From Dromaius novaehollandiae (taxonomy: Eukaryota > Chordata > Aves > Casuariiformes > Dromaiidae), in NCBI RefSeq assembly GCF_036370855.1, contig NC_088098.1:36831981-36895980 (forward strand): a stretch of 64,000 nt of DNA, in the 5' to 3' direction. Shown here in pieces: positions 32,424-45,300 of the stretch; within the stretch, counting starts at the first letter, position 1, and each line of letters opens with the position of its first letter. The notes below the pieces were generated by a model. The model was not told where the DNA came from. It saw only the letters and a list, made by a program, of their open reading frames with translations, and did no database searches. A program made the translations under genes and the position numbers.

Positions 32424-35400
32424 ACCTTGACCTTTTCATTTACTGCTAGCTTTCTTGGCTGTTTTACATCCTTTTTGGTTATTTACCTACTTCATGAACT
32501 AAGCTGTTCTTTTATGTAAGGCTCATGTCAGGGATTTCCTATTTCCCCAGGCCTAGTCAGGATTCATTTAGGTTAAATGACTCTGGGTTTAAAATATTCT
32601 GTTGGTTTCAAAATGAATCCCTCATGGATTAACATGCTAATCAATGTCAGTAAGGGTATCAGTATCTAGCCTGTAAGTATGGAAACCATTTATTAAGACT
32701 AACTTTGCTAACAAAATCCTTGCTAAGGAAATCATACTGAATATGATTTTTGTAGGTTTGTATTACTTAAGCAGGTCCCAGTGTATGGGAGCTGTTACTA
32801 ACATAAGAAGTGGTTTTGACCCCAGGCGTTTTCAGTATATCTGCAGAGTACAGTATAGATCACGGTGAAGAAAGATGCTTTAAAAACATAGAGAACAGCC
32901 ATCTTCAAGGAAGAATCAAAAGACTTCAGATGTCTCTTGAATATTACCTTCTTTTTCAAGCAGGGGGGAGCTTATCCATGAGTACTTCTCCTGGAAAAGG
33001 ACATGCATATTTCATATTCTGGTCTAAACACCAGGAACTTGATTCTAATTTTGTTTATGCTCATGTAAATCATGACAAGTTTATAAGGCAAGTCATTGTC
33101 AGTACAGATTAGAGATGGGATATCTAACCCTCCTCCCTGCTCCAATCTTTCTGAGGGAAAAAGAACAAGCCTGCCAGAAAAATGTGGCACTTCCTCTCTG
33201 AATTTTCCCTGCTGCCCTCTAGTCATGGGTGGGAAAATTCTTAGTCTTGAATTATATGAGCACTAGACAGGTATATAGATTAATATTTTGTGATCCAAAA
33301 ATCAGATATTAATAGAATTAGAAAATGAGGACTAGGCTATTCTATTGCTGTCTTTTAGATATCAGTTATGTAACTATAATGATATTATTCCTTATAAAGA
33401 TGCTTAAAATCATTTTAAGGTTTCTTAATGTCTTCTATGAAAAACTTCTACATAATATGGGCATGCAGGCAATGTGGTCATCAGTGATGTTTAGTAGTAA
33501 ATGGGAACCACATAGCATCTGTCATGAAATTTTGCTTCAAAAATACAGATTTGATACTTATTTTGACAAGTGTATTTCTGCTATTTCAGGATAATATGAC
33601 ACTCAGTCTTCACTTTCACTGAGGCCTACCTCTGTCTGGTAAAGTAAGTAAACACATACAAAAATTAAAAAACAAATATAAGTATGCAAGCTTTAGCTTT
33701 CAAGGTTATTAATTCCTTAAGTCCCATTTGGTGTAAAACATCCGTGCTCTGAAAGCTGAATGTAAGCTTCTTCATTTTTCTGTGGTTGCTGTAGGCAGAG
33801 TAATGCTATCAGATATATAAGTGAGCTACAGGTTACACATCCCACTGAAACGCAGTGATCCCCTGGGACTGTTCTATCAGATGTGAACAGTCCTTTCGCA
33901 ATCCAAAGAGGAGTTTCCTTCCTACCTCATCTGCTCACTGACCTTCACAATCCTGCTGACATTAAACTTTGCTGGTCTTCAGTGCTCTGTGGACACTAAA
34001 ATCTTTTCTGAATCAGAGAGTTGTATTGCTTTTTCAGTTTAATCCCCTCACACACAAACCTTTCATTTCTGCCCCTGAGTGCTGTATTTTTCAAAGCTTA
34101 AATATGAAAATTCTATCATTTGCAGAATATAAACGTTTGCTGAAAAACTCATACTTTTCATTCCCACTCGTCTTTGTCTCGCAAGTGCTATTCATTTATC
34201 CCCTATATACATGAAAAGGCTCTTTTCTTTCCAAATGTTTTTCCTGTTGCTGAAAGGACAGGAAGAGAACTGAAGAGTATTACTGAAAACTTTATAATAA
34301 CTACCAAAGAGCAGAGTTAGTGACTTTACCTATGGGCAACGATCCAGATTTGTAACTTGCACATGTGTGATTCACATTTGTACTAAAAACTAATTTCCTA
34401 CTGAAACCATTGAAGAAAGATACTGTAAAGAGCCCAGGCCTCAGCAAAGCTAAGCAGCTTGTGCTGAGGGACTTTCAGTCTCCCAAGACTGCAATCAGAG
34501 CTGAGAGTGCTGAGCTGCTTTCAGAGGAATCTCAGTACCATCCAGCACTGAGCTTCAAATGCTAACCACTACTGTAAAACTAGCTCCCTTTTTTCACTTT
34601 TCACTAGTTATCTAGGATTACCTCCATCTGAACAGACAAGCACATGGAGAGATCAGGGAGCTAGGGTATCACAGCAACAGATAACTCTTAGTTCTTGCAT
34701 AAAGGTGATTTGCTTTTTTAAAGCTGCAAGAAGTGTCCAACATGTCCAAGTGTCTCTCTCTACAGAGATGGAAAGCAAGATATACTCTGGAATAAACCAG
34801 AGGCTTCTGAATCTACAAAAGTTTTCAGACCAGCTCAGCCTTTCTGAGACCCTGCTGTGCTTCCTCACTTGCTCTCTGATCCCCTTGGCTCACTCTGCAT
34901 CAAACAGTGTGGTGCCAGAAGAGATGAGTTTCTGAAGAAGAGTCTCCGATTGATGCTATTCATGAGGATTTCACAGCTCTGCAGAGAGTCACTCTCAGGG
35001 CTGACTTTGAAATTTTAAAAAGCTTCTCCACAAGGCCAGGGAAGTACGGGACTACCCTCATACTGTCTACCCTGGATGGACAGCTCGAATGGCAGAGGCC
35101 TGTTAAGCTTAAGGTAGGAAACATGTACAGCGCCATGGTGCAGCCTTTTAGAGAACGGATGTAGTAACTGAGGCCAAAATTGTTAGGAATGTTTTCTGTT
35201 ATCACAGTTGCTGTGACATATACTTGCCCCTGCTAGTATTTGATCAAGCCAAAGCCAAATCTGGAACAATCTTGCTTGTATCGATGACATGGGACAGAAG
35301 AACTTAGAGGAATTGAGAATTAAAATCAATGTAAATTATGAAACTCCAGTTTTAATTTAAAATAGAATCTATATAACAGATAACATTTAAAACAGAAGCA

Positions 35401-36501
35401 GCAATGCCAAAAGGAAGAACAGAGTGAAAAATTCACAGCTACAAGTAAAACAGGATCATTTTCATGTCATGCCTCCTTTGAGCACAATTGCTGTAGTTCT
35501 TAACTGTTAGGTTAATAAAAGACACTTCCATTAAGCCTCAGGGTCCCCATCAACATATGGTTAAGCTTTGTGTCTTCTCTGTGCAAAACCATTTACTACT
35601 TCAGAGTGAAGTATTTCTTCCTTTGTTGTGTCCATAGAAGAGATTAACAAGCACACACACTTTATACACTTCATTAATCCTTGTGATGATTCATGCGCAT
35701 GGGGGTCACACTCTAATCCAAGTCAGACCACTCAAAATACTTGACCTCCAGATGTCTGTGCTGGCTGGGGTAGCTAAGGGCAGAATTTGGACACTGTTTC
35801 TCTTTTCCTATCACCATAGTATAGACTAAACATATTCAAACCATCCTTATAAAAGGCATGCTTGACAGTATGCTGACTATACACAAAAAGAGCCCTTTGG
35901 GCAAGGGTTTTGATTAGTCTGAGATTTAGTTCAAAGTCAGGCACCACTGCACCTTACTCTTGAAAGAGATTTGGGCATCAGCTCGCTACAAATAATCACG
36001 GCAGGGCAAACAATAAGCTGACTGATTGTCAAAAGATGTCATATATAGTGGGAGCATCCTCCTGGATGCACACTGCTGGCTGCACAGATCTGCTTTCCAG
36101 GGTGGCTGAGATCTCTGGAAGGGGTGCTGGTGGGATACTACAACCAAACAGAAATGTTGCAAGGGAAGAATAACCATGAATCTAACCATTATTTGGCTTT
36201 ACCCAAAGATAATAACTATTGTGTTTTTTCCAGCCTGACGGATTACTTAGGAAAAAACTACTCATCTCAGAAAGTCTGTTAAAGGTATGCATAAAGGATC
36301 AGATTCTCACCTCCTTTAAACTGGAATAACTTCACTGATTTCAAAGTTCAGTTCAACAGCAGAAAGAACATACCACAGTCCATTAACCGCTCCGAAGACT
36401 ATTGAAAAGGAATTCCTCAGATCAGAATAGATGTAGGAAGTTTAATATCTTCCATAATGATCTGTCTGATGTATTTCCTCATAAGGCTTGTCAACAATGG
36501 C

Positions 36502-36519
36502 AAAAAAAAAAAAAAAAAA
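36502..36519 (+). repeat. A homopolymer (18)
   Basis: An uninterrupted run of 18 A in intergenic DNA. No adjoining retrotransposed sequence or target-site duplication was recognised. Confidence 0.85.
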
Positions 36520-39500
36520 TCACCAAGGTCAAAAGCTGTTCTCTGAAACCTCATCTGCACTGCAGTTTCAATAGATGTTGCTGTTAAATGTGGTGGATTC
36601 TACTTCACTTGAAGCATTTAAATTAAATCTAGATACCTTTCTGAAAAGATATGCTATAGATCAAAGACAATCACTGGGCCTTAAGCAAAAAAATGAGTGA
36701 GTGGGTTTGTATGAACTGTATCACAGTAGAGTTCAGAATAAATGATCTTAATGCTCTCTCCTCACCTAAACATATTAATCTAGTCTCATTTAGCTAGACA
36801 GTACTTCATGGCCATAGGGCTGCTGATTTCATGAACTATAAAATTCCTTCTAAGTTAAGAAACTGGCCCCTAAGTTCAGGGAGTCCTCATGAGTCACAGA
36901 AACTAGCCTCTTGTTATTGCAGACATCATATTATATCCTTTTTTTATCAAATTCCATTTTAAAAGCAGGTTGTTTTTTCACTTTCTCTACTCCCATTGCT
37001 ATATTGGTCAGGAAGGTTCTTTAAATTTCCAGTCTCATATTGCCCATGGCCAGTTTACATTTACACAATTTATCCTTGATTTTTCTGCCAACCTTATCTT
37101 AAATTGTTTTTTTCTTTCTGTAGCATCTTCACAAATTGAAAGACTTTGCTTTGCTAAAGATACCATATTCTTCCAGTTTCTTCTTGCAAGACGCCTGTCA
37201 TTCCCCTGATGATCCTAACATTGTCTCTCTGCACGCCTTCCCACTTGAGTTTGCCTTTCCTGAATATGCGAGACCCATGTCATGGAGTTCCACATGAGAT
37301 CTGGAAAATAGCCTCTCCTCTTTCTATGGGAAATGTCTTCCTACTGTTTTTCTTCATGCTTTTCTGAATATTTTTCCTCAGGCAGTGGTTGCCAGCTATA
37401 TCCATTGCTCCCTCTCTTTTGTGAAGCTAGCTATTCTTCTCTAAATTCCCTCTCTCCCATCTTCTCTCCCTGCTTGTTCTTTTCGCAGCACAGAAAACTT
37501 GTCCTTTAATTACCTCTGTGTCTTTCAGTTGACTTTCTATTCCTTTACTTTTTTCTTATAGATATACTTCCTTGGGTCAGTTTATCTAGAAGTACAGCCT
37601 TTGGATGGTCTTGTACATTAGGTATCAGCAAATTCAGAGTTATCTGTGAAACTTTTCCTCTACCATATTCTCTATATCCATCTGTACTCCTGCGCTAGTT
37701 GATTCTATAGCCAACCCCATACCTTCTTTTCTTGGAGCTCTGCTACTTAATGCTCCAATCAGATAGCCATCCTAAGATAATGTACAATAGGAAGTTTCTT
37801 CCCCAAGTATCTCTACTGATCCTACAGTGGATTACCTCTTCCCCTGCCACAGTAGACACTGTTGTCTTCTCCTAGTAGTCTTTGCTTTTAAAGACCAAAA
37901 TAAATTATGTTTTTAAGAAAAAGGAAAAACAACAGCTATATGAAGTTAACCTTCCATTACTTTCTATTTACTTCTGCAATAACTTAATTTTGATTGCTGG
38001 AATGCAACATCTGGCTGAGACCTCTCAGCATCAAACTAGACTTTCATGTCCAGCTATTGTGTTCCCAAGCAATGTGTCTCCCAAATTATGACAACATACC
38101 AATACAGACATAAAATGTGTTTATGAGTCTTCAACTGCTGCGGAGGATGTGAGATCATTGGGCTGAATACTTAACCACATTAGGCTTGTTTAGGTGCCAT
38201 TGAAGCTCTCATGAGAAAACTTAAAGGTAGTTAAACAGCAAAATGAGTGTCCTCTGTGCACAGAGGAATCCTCTATTTTCACCAAATTGGCATAACTACT
38301 CTGGCACCAGTTTTGGTTTCAAATGTCTTTTGGAGCATGGCCAGGCAATAGCGACCCTGACTCCTGGCGTACAGCAGCGCTCTACGTAGATTTTTGCAGT
38401 CCTGCCACTGCTCCAAACCAAATGCTCTGCTCCAGCACCAGGAGTGGGGAGGAGAACAAGCAACAGAAATAAGGCAGAGAACCCATGACTAAGAAACTAC
38501 CAGAGAAATCAGGGGAAGAAAGAATACTGTGGGCTACTTAGAGCAAAGGAAATCAAGGAGGACAGGGATTAACATGGGCAATGCTGCCGAGCAGATTGTT
38601 AACAACAGAGATCAGAGTCAGACAAATTAAAACATTCCCGAGCATCTTCATAGTTTAGACAATAAGGCACAGCTTTGAACACACATTCAGACCCCTCTAT
38701 TTGTGAGTCATGTAATTAAGGTTCAGCAGTGGAAAACCTAGTTCGAAACTGCACCCAGCCTTTCCCCTCCCTTGTTCTGTTAATAAATAATTTTCCTAGA
38801 TAACAGTTACTGGTATGTGTAACTTGTGTAATGATGGAGACTTCACTTACATTTACATTACACTTTATCATCAAACACACCTTGAGAGGTGATAAGAATG
38901 CCTGTGCAATGATGTATAACTTTGGTGACTGGTACATTACAGATTAGGTAAAAATATGGTGTGTACTGTAGCACACACATTTGTTGAAGAAACAGGAAGG
39001 AAAAGGAACACTATGGCAGATAAAATGTTCTTCCACAAAACTCTGTTTTTTTCCAGCATGTAAATAAGTGTGTCCTGCTTCTTCACTAAGGGTGCAACTG
39101 ATACAGCATTTTTTAGCAGCTTTTAGTGAGGTAATACTGTCCCAGGAATTATAAACTAAACATAGATTTATCATAATGCTTTACAGCTTCGACAGCTTTT
39201 AATTCATTTCTTGGAGGCTTTCTGTCAATTGATTATCCAGATCTCTGCATTTCTTATCCTCAGTGTGTAAATAACATGCCTTTCTACTACTGGCAGCAAT
39301 ATTTATGCTACTTCTGGGTTTGGCCCTGAAAGTCTCCTGCACCTGTGCTAGTTCACTGCTGAACCCCCGGTGACCACCTCTGTGCCTCTGCCCCACGGCG
39401 TGTTCCTGGAAAGATGCATTGCCCCCTGGGCTGCTGCTGTGGCCAGGCACATTAAACACCACTTCTTGGACAGGACTGCACAGAGACTCCCCCTAACCAC

Positions 39501-42500
39501 ACAAAAATGGCAAATAATCAATGTAGTAAATATTTGTATTCATGAACGAGGAAACAAACCTCACAGGTTAAGAATGTCTGAAAAGACTTGGTGGAGTAAA
39601 TTGTTTTCCATTAAAACAAATTACAGTGCAACCACGAGAAACAACATCCTCTGTATTTTGAGATCTTAGGCAAGAATTATTTAGCTTGTATTGTCTCCAC
39701 TTTTATTACAAAATCATTGTGCCAATGTTGGTTAGATGTGCATAACAGCATGAGAAAGTAACCCCAAGCAGAATTGGAAAAAAACTCATTTTTCCAGTTA
39801 ACTAAATTTCTGCAGTATAGCAATTCTGTTGAAAACTTTAGCACTGCAAAATCACACATACAAATAGGCAGTACTCTGTAAAAATCACAGTCATTCATAA
39901 AATGTAATATGCAAGGTTATTGGAAAGAGCTAAGAGAAAGGCCTTTCTATTCTAAAACAAATTTACAAAGTCAGAAATGAAATAAAGATGAGTGGAAGGT
40001 AAGAGAAAGCACAACAGAAAGTATTAATTATTTTGGGCAGAGACAAAAAATGTAACAAAAGAAGTGAAATAAGAAGCAGCATTTTGCCAGCAAAGCCATC
40101 ATATGAGGTTTTAGAGGCAGTTGTTCATAGAGATTGGCAGGAAGGGAACTTCTATGTCCATAAGTCCAAGTCAGAGGTGAATGGGGTGGCCACTGTTTTA
40201 ACCTTATACTTCTGGGACTTTTGTAAATGGAGGCAAGAGAGAGACACATCCAGGGCTAAAATGAGATGAAGAAAACTTTTCCGGAAACTATAAATCAAAT
40301 TCTCATGAAAAGCAGAAAATAGCTGAACTCTTTCCACTTTCTCATGGAGAACTGTAGCTTAGACCCAAATAGCAGGAACAAAAATTGGTAGTTGTCAGTA
40401 TTACTGTTGTTCAAATGCCAGCAACAAATGCCTTGCAGAATATGTGTGTACACATATCTTGTAGCTGGAGTCTTCTCAAAAACTGAAAATGTTACTCTTG
40501 ATATGAAAATAAATGCAGCAGAATGCCAATGCAAATCATAGATGGTGTGAGATAGGTGGCAGTTTGATGGATGGGTGCAGCTGGAAGGAAATAATACCAC
40601 ATGTCACATTTACGTATGCAAAATCTTTTCAAATACTTATACCCAACCCAGCAATGGCCGGGACTAATCTGCATTGAGATGGGGGCAGGCATCCAGAAGC
40701 CTCCATGCTTGGCTATGATTAAATGTTTCGGCAGCAAAGGCAGAGCGGGACCCCTTCAGAAAGGGGCTAGAACTCATCTCCATCCTCTTTTGGTGGTGCC
40801 CGACGAACAGCCTTTCACCTGACTGAATAAGCGTTAGCCTTCATTCCCAAAGTTTAGAGAAAGGGGCCCAAAGGAGGCTTCCCCGCAGTCTTTACCCTAT
40901 CACAAGAGATCAGGAAGGGTGACCACTGCTGTGTATAATTCTGCTATAATAGCCGAAGGAGACAAACCCTGTCTCAAGCGCAGGCACAAGACCGTCTTCA
41001 GTATCACTGTTAACCGGCCAGACCAAATTAAAGTGATCACTGTAATCCAGGCCTGTCAGATAGTTGACCATCTGTGTGGTGTGGTCATACAGTAGCTGGG
41101 TGCAATTTTTTTAGGAGGCAGCAAAACACCTGGGCACCCGTGGGAGTGTGTGTCTATCTACTGTCACTGAGAAGTAGATGGTTTCTTTCTTGCTTCCTTG
41201 TCTGACCTCCTGATTGTCTCAAAGGATGCAAACTGCAGACTTCCTTGCAGGACTGCTGGGCAGCTCACCTGCCTCACCTCATTCAGATGGACAAAGCTTG
41301 TCGAGAGCCTCAGCAGGGGATATGTAGCTAGAAATATGAGATCAGAGTGAAAAGTCTCAGGGAAAAAATGGTGTGTTACTTTTGTCAGCTATTCTTTTAT
41401 CTCTGTGTGCTCAGACTACAGCTATTCAGGCAGGCATGCCTACATAGCACTTTAGAGTGTAATCTAAATAAATATTAACTAGTATTGTAAACAAACAGTA
41501 TTCTCAGTTACTTTCTAGTATATGAATATAATCAGATCTTCTGCCTTTGGGCAGAAGCCCGGGTCCTACTGCCAACCAAAGAAATGTGCAGGAGGCAGAA
41601 GAATTTGTTCCCTGATGCGCAATACTGCAAAGAGGCAGAAGATGGCAGAAGGCAGCCCTGAAATGGCATCCTCACCAGCACAGGTGGTAAAGCCTGGCCC
41701 GGAGCTGCTCTGCACAAACGAAGAAGTAGCGACATCTGACCTCCAGGCGAGGGTGTCTTTTCATCTAGGCATTTTACAGTGTTTTCTTTGCCTTGGTGTA
41801 TTATGTTTCTCAGACACCTGAGGTTCTGAAGAATAGCTGAGCACTGTCTGAAAACATGAAACGTTTAATCCAATAATGGACTGGGTGTGAATTTTTCTTG
41901 TCACCCTATTATTTTCTACTGCTTTTGTAGCCATGGATATTGCTGGGATTGGATTTTATTATTTTGTGCTAACCTTTGAAGAGTCCTGTTCCAAAAGGAT
42001 AGAAATTCTCAGAAACAGATGAAAGACCAGATTTGGGGCTTTTGTGCAGAATTTGTATGTTTTAGCCTGGTATTTTCCTTAACGAGACCTTCCTGGGCCT
42101 TCTGCTTGTAACAATTTGTTTGCAAGCTGGTCACACCATTCCTTCAGGAAGAACAAAACAATCATGCAGTGACCAGCATCAGTCACTCTCGCTTTCATTC
42201 AGTTAACCACTTTATGAGAGGTGATGATCCTTCCACGTGAGTGCCACTTGGGTGAAATCACAAAATGCTTTCATCCATGTTGAACTTCAAAGAGGAGTTG
42301 TTAGGTTTTGACGAAGCCTGTAAGGCTGAAGACAGGCACGATTTGATAGCTCAACATCTATTAAGCAATAGATGTCCCTCTGGTAGCTGGACTGCCCACA
42401 CCAGGACTACTGTACAGTGGACTGAATATGAAAGTCCTCCCCACTTCTCCACTCTCTCCTTTCTCTCCACTTCAATCTTCTTGGAAAGCTCAGCAGCCAG

Positions 42501-44589
42501 AATGGATCCCCAGCATCACTGCTTTTCTGGCAAGCTCCTCTTTACACCTCTCTTCCCCTACAGCAAGGAGAAAGTGGCTTTCACTAAACATCTCCCACCG
42601 GGCTGCTTCTCTCTGTGCACCTGCTGCTGGCAGCACCCAGAAGTGACCGCAAGGATGGGCAGCCTCTGCCCCCAGGGGTCTTCATGGTGCTCTGCATCAG
42701 ATGGACAGACCCATGCTCAAAACAGCAATAAGGACTGAAAATATAGGCCATCGTACTTCATTTCACTAATGTGGGACATTTTTTGCACTGTCAGAGAGGT
42801 GTTAAACTGACTGCACAGAGGACAAAGGCCACTGTATTTTCTTTAAATTACCCATGATGTTCAAGAACAGGCAGCAAGTGGCTGCACACATTTTTACGGG
42901 GACTAAACCACTTCAATGTGTCTATCTTCCCATCCAGCCCTAGATGACTATAAACAGGAACTGTGTTGCCCTGGTGTCCCATCAAAGGGCAGTCAAAGCA
43001 CAGTGCCACTAACCAGCACTCGCACCGTGTGCCTCCTCGGCTCAGTGTCCGCTGACGCCCTCGCTCTCACTCGTACTGGCCTGATAATGTGTGGTACAAA
43101 TTGAAGTTGTTTGGGCTGTTAAATAAAACCAGCTGTGTTAATTTTATCTCCACTCAAAACAAAGCAAAACGAACACATACAAAAAGGGTTTGACAAGGGG
43201 AAAGAGAAGAAGGAAATCAATAGGGAAATAAATAATGTTTTTTAAGCTTCTAAGAAGGGTATTAAAATAATGCAGATTAAAGAGCAAACAAAATCTATGA
43301 AGCAAGCTGACGGTGTCCTTTTAAGTGAACATGTGTGGCTTTATACGTTCACATATGCCCTACAGGTGCACTTGCCAACTATCCAATCAGACTGTATAAA
43401 ATATATGTATGATTTTCCCTCCTTTCCCTCCACTCCACCAGACATATTTACTGTAAAAGAAGCTGAACAAGTTTGGTCTCTTTCTCATAAAAACTGCTAA
43501 TAATTATTTCAAGTATACAAATACTTGCTGCTTTTCTTTTTCTCTTAAACCAAAATGATCTCCAAGCTATTCTGTTTATTACTCTCAGCACTTCAGCCAT
43601 CACCCTGGTTTCAGACATTGGCTACAAAGTTAGTAGGGAAAAGGAATCACTAATATGTCTTCAAATAATTTCCTTGGCTTTTGGCCTCTGTTTGTCAGCA
43701 GAAATCTGTAAGAATGTTGTTGATACTCTTTGATGGAGTTAAAACCTGTCATGGGATGGCTCCTGCAGCAAGTTTGAAGGCTGTCTCATCCTGATGTTCA
43801 GCAGCAGAGAATGAGATAACCAAGGACCCTCTGTTATTCTGGGATTAAAGGGGGAGCAGGAGAGGACATGGAAGCCCTTCCTGCCCCTCTCCTCTTGAGG
43901 CTGGCAGGGAGAGTGTCATATCCCCTGACAAGAACAACAGGAGGGCAGGTTGGGAAGTGCAGAAAGGGTGAACCATGGCATACTGATGGAACTTAATCCA
44001 ACCTGGCTGAAAAGCTGGTGGCTTTGAAAAGAATGACATGTCCATAGAGGCTTCTCTGGTCTGTCAATCTGATAATTCCCATCAGGATTCTCATTGCTGA
44101 CCAGCTGGAAAAGCATGAGATGATCTCACTGTGAAAATTAAAGAAGCCAAATAAAGCTGCTTTAAGAATATCACATCCACAGAAGATTGAACCCACTATG
44201 CATCCAACAGATTGTAGCACTGTGGGATGGCTCCTGTCACCACACTGAAACTACTGTCCTTTTTCATAAAACTCACAAGCTCTATTGTGACTAGCATTGA
44301 CAGTACTCCCTGACCCTCCACTGGAGCAGAATCAACTGACTGTGCAGCCCCAGAATAACTCATGGTAGAAGTGAGAAAAGCATAACTAAATTAAGAAGCT
44401 TGTGCTTTAATTAAGCAAAGCAAGGAAGAATTGCTGTTGGTGATGCCCATGACTCTTCCAGCTGCCTGGACAGCAAAGGGACAGAGAAGAGGGACTGAAA
44501 GGCAGAAAGAGTTTTTCAAAGGTCTTCTACCTGTACTCTCCCTGTAGGTGCTCTTCTCATTAAAATTTATCTGTGCAAATGACTCCCAA

Positions 44590-45300
44590 ATCTCTCTCAC
44601 TACCTCTTTCCCCATGTAATTCTCATTTTATCACTTGACTTCCACATCACCGACAACGGATGATTTGTAATGGCTAAAGCTGAATTTGCCGTTCAACTTC
44701 CCTGATTTTTGCGTTGCCCTTAACCTCACTTCCTCCAGCTCATGATCAGGCAACATTTTAGATTCTCCTCTCTCTTTCGGTCACTGCATGATCCAAGTCT
44801 TGTTGCTTCCTCCTACATAATAGCTCACAGATTCCTCCTTTCCCTCAACAGCCTGCTAAGGCTCATAGCAGGATCCAATCATTTTGCATCTTGTCTGTAA
44901 TAATCCGGTCTCCAGCCATGTTCCAGCCCTACTGCTGCCCTCACTTCCATTCAAAACACCGAGATTAGAACCATGTTCCTGGCTCACTGCTTTGGCTGTA
45001 TCACCACACTCCTTGTGTCCTTCCAGTGGCTTTGCATTTTCAAACACAAGCATCTTACCTTTTCCTTTAAGATCCTTCACATTTATCCTCACTCTATCTG
45101 TCAAATATATTGGCCTATCAAACTGTCAGCTCCTGCCTGTGATCTGACAAAGATGACAGCCTTGATCATCATGCCTGTTTCTCCCTCAGCCACCTCTATG
45201 CTTTCATCTGGCTGTCCCCCATGCATAAGGAAAACTGCTGTGAAGAATTCTTAATTTAATCTTTCCCATCCCCCCCCTGCCAGGTCCTCCATCTAAGAAC
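44590..45300 (+). mobile_element. Ancient LINE fragment, CR1/L2/L3 superfamily (ORF2 C-terminal part)
   Basis: The plus strand matches, with heavy decay, the region after the reverse-transcriptase core of an old amniote LINE. A segment near 44740-44800 corresponds to the phrase 'SLHDPSLVASSYIIAHRF'. The part at 44900-45180 corresponds to the typical 'FLA..-TTLL.SFQWL-FKHKHL-F-FK-LH' block, with Trp45 Leu-type spacing. Stops and frame changes are frequent, so no intact frame remains and both the 82-codon minus-strand and 93-codon plus-strand frames here are by-products. The clade (L2, L3 or an early CR1) and both ends are uncertain; recognition rests on remembered family patterns. Confidence 0.6.

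Larger units (their letters stand above)
26947..44560. other. Intergenic DNA upstream of TSPAN8
   Basis: About 17.6 kb of AT-rich DNA in which I recognise no exon, RNA gene or intact mobile element. It holds homopolymer tracts, a CpG-dense patch near 29.85 kb, a mildly GC-rich patch at 28.75-28.98 kb and a 157-codon open frame at 42265-42738 with no recognisable domain. By human synteny LGR5 should lie further right. Old diverged repeats may be present that I cannot see by eye. Confidence 0.65.

Noticed and set aside
44856..45254. Open frames on both strands at 44.86-45.25 kb as possible genes
   Set aside because: They lie inside a decayed LINE and are by-products of it.
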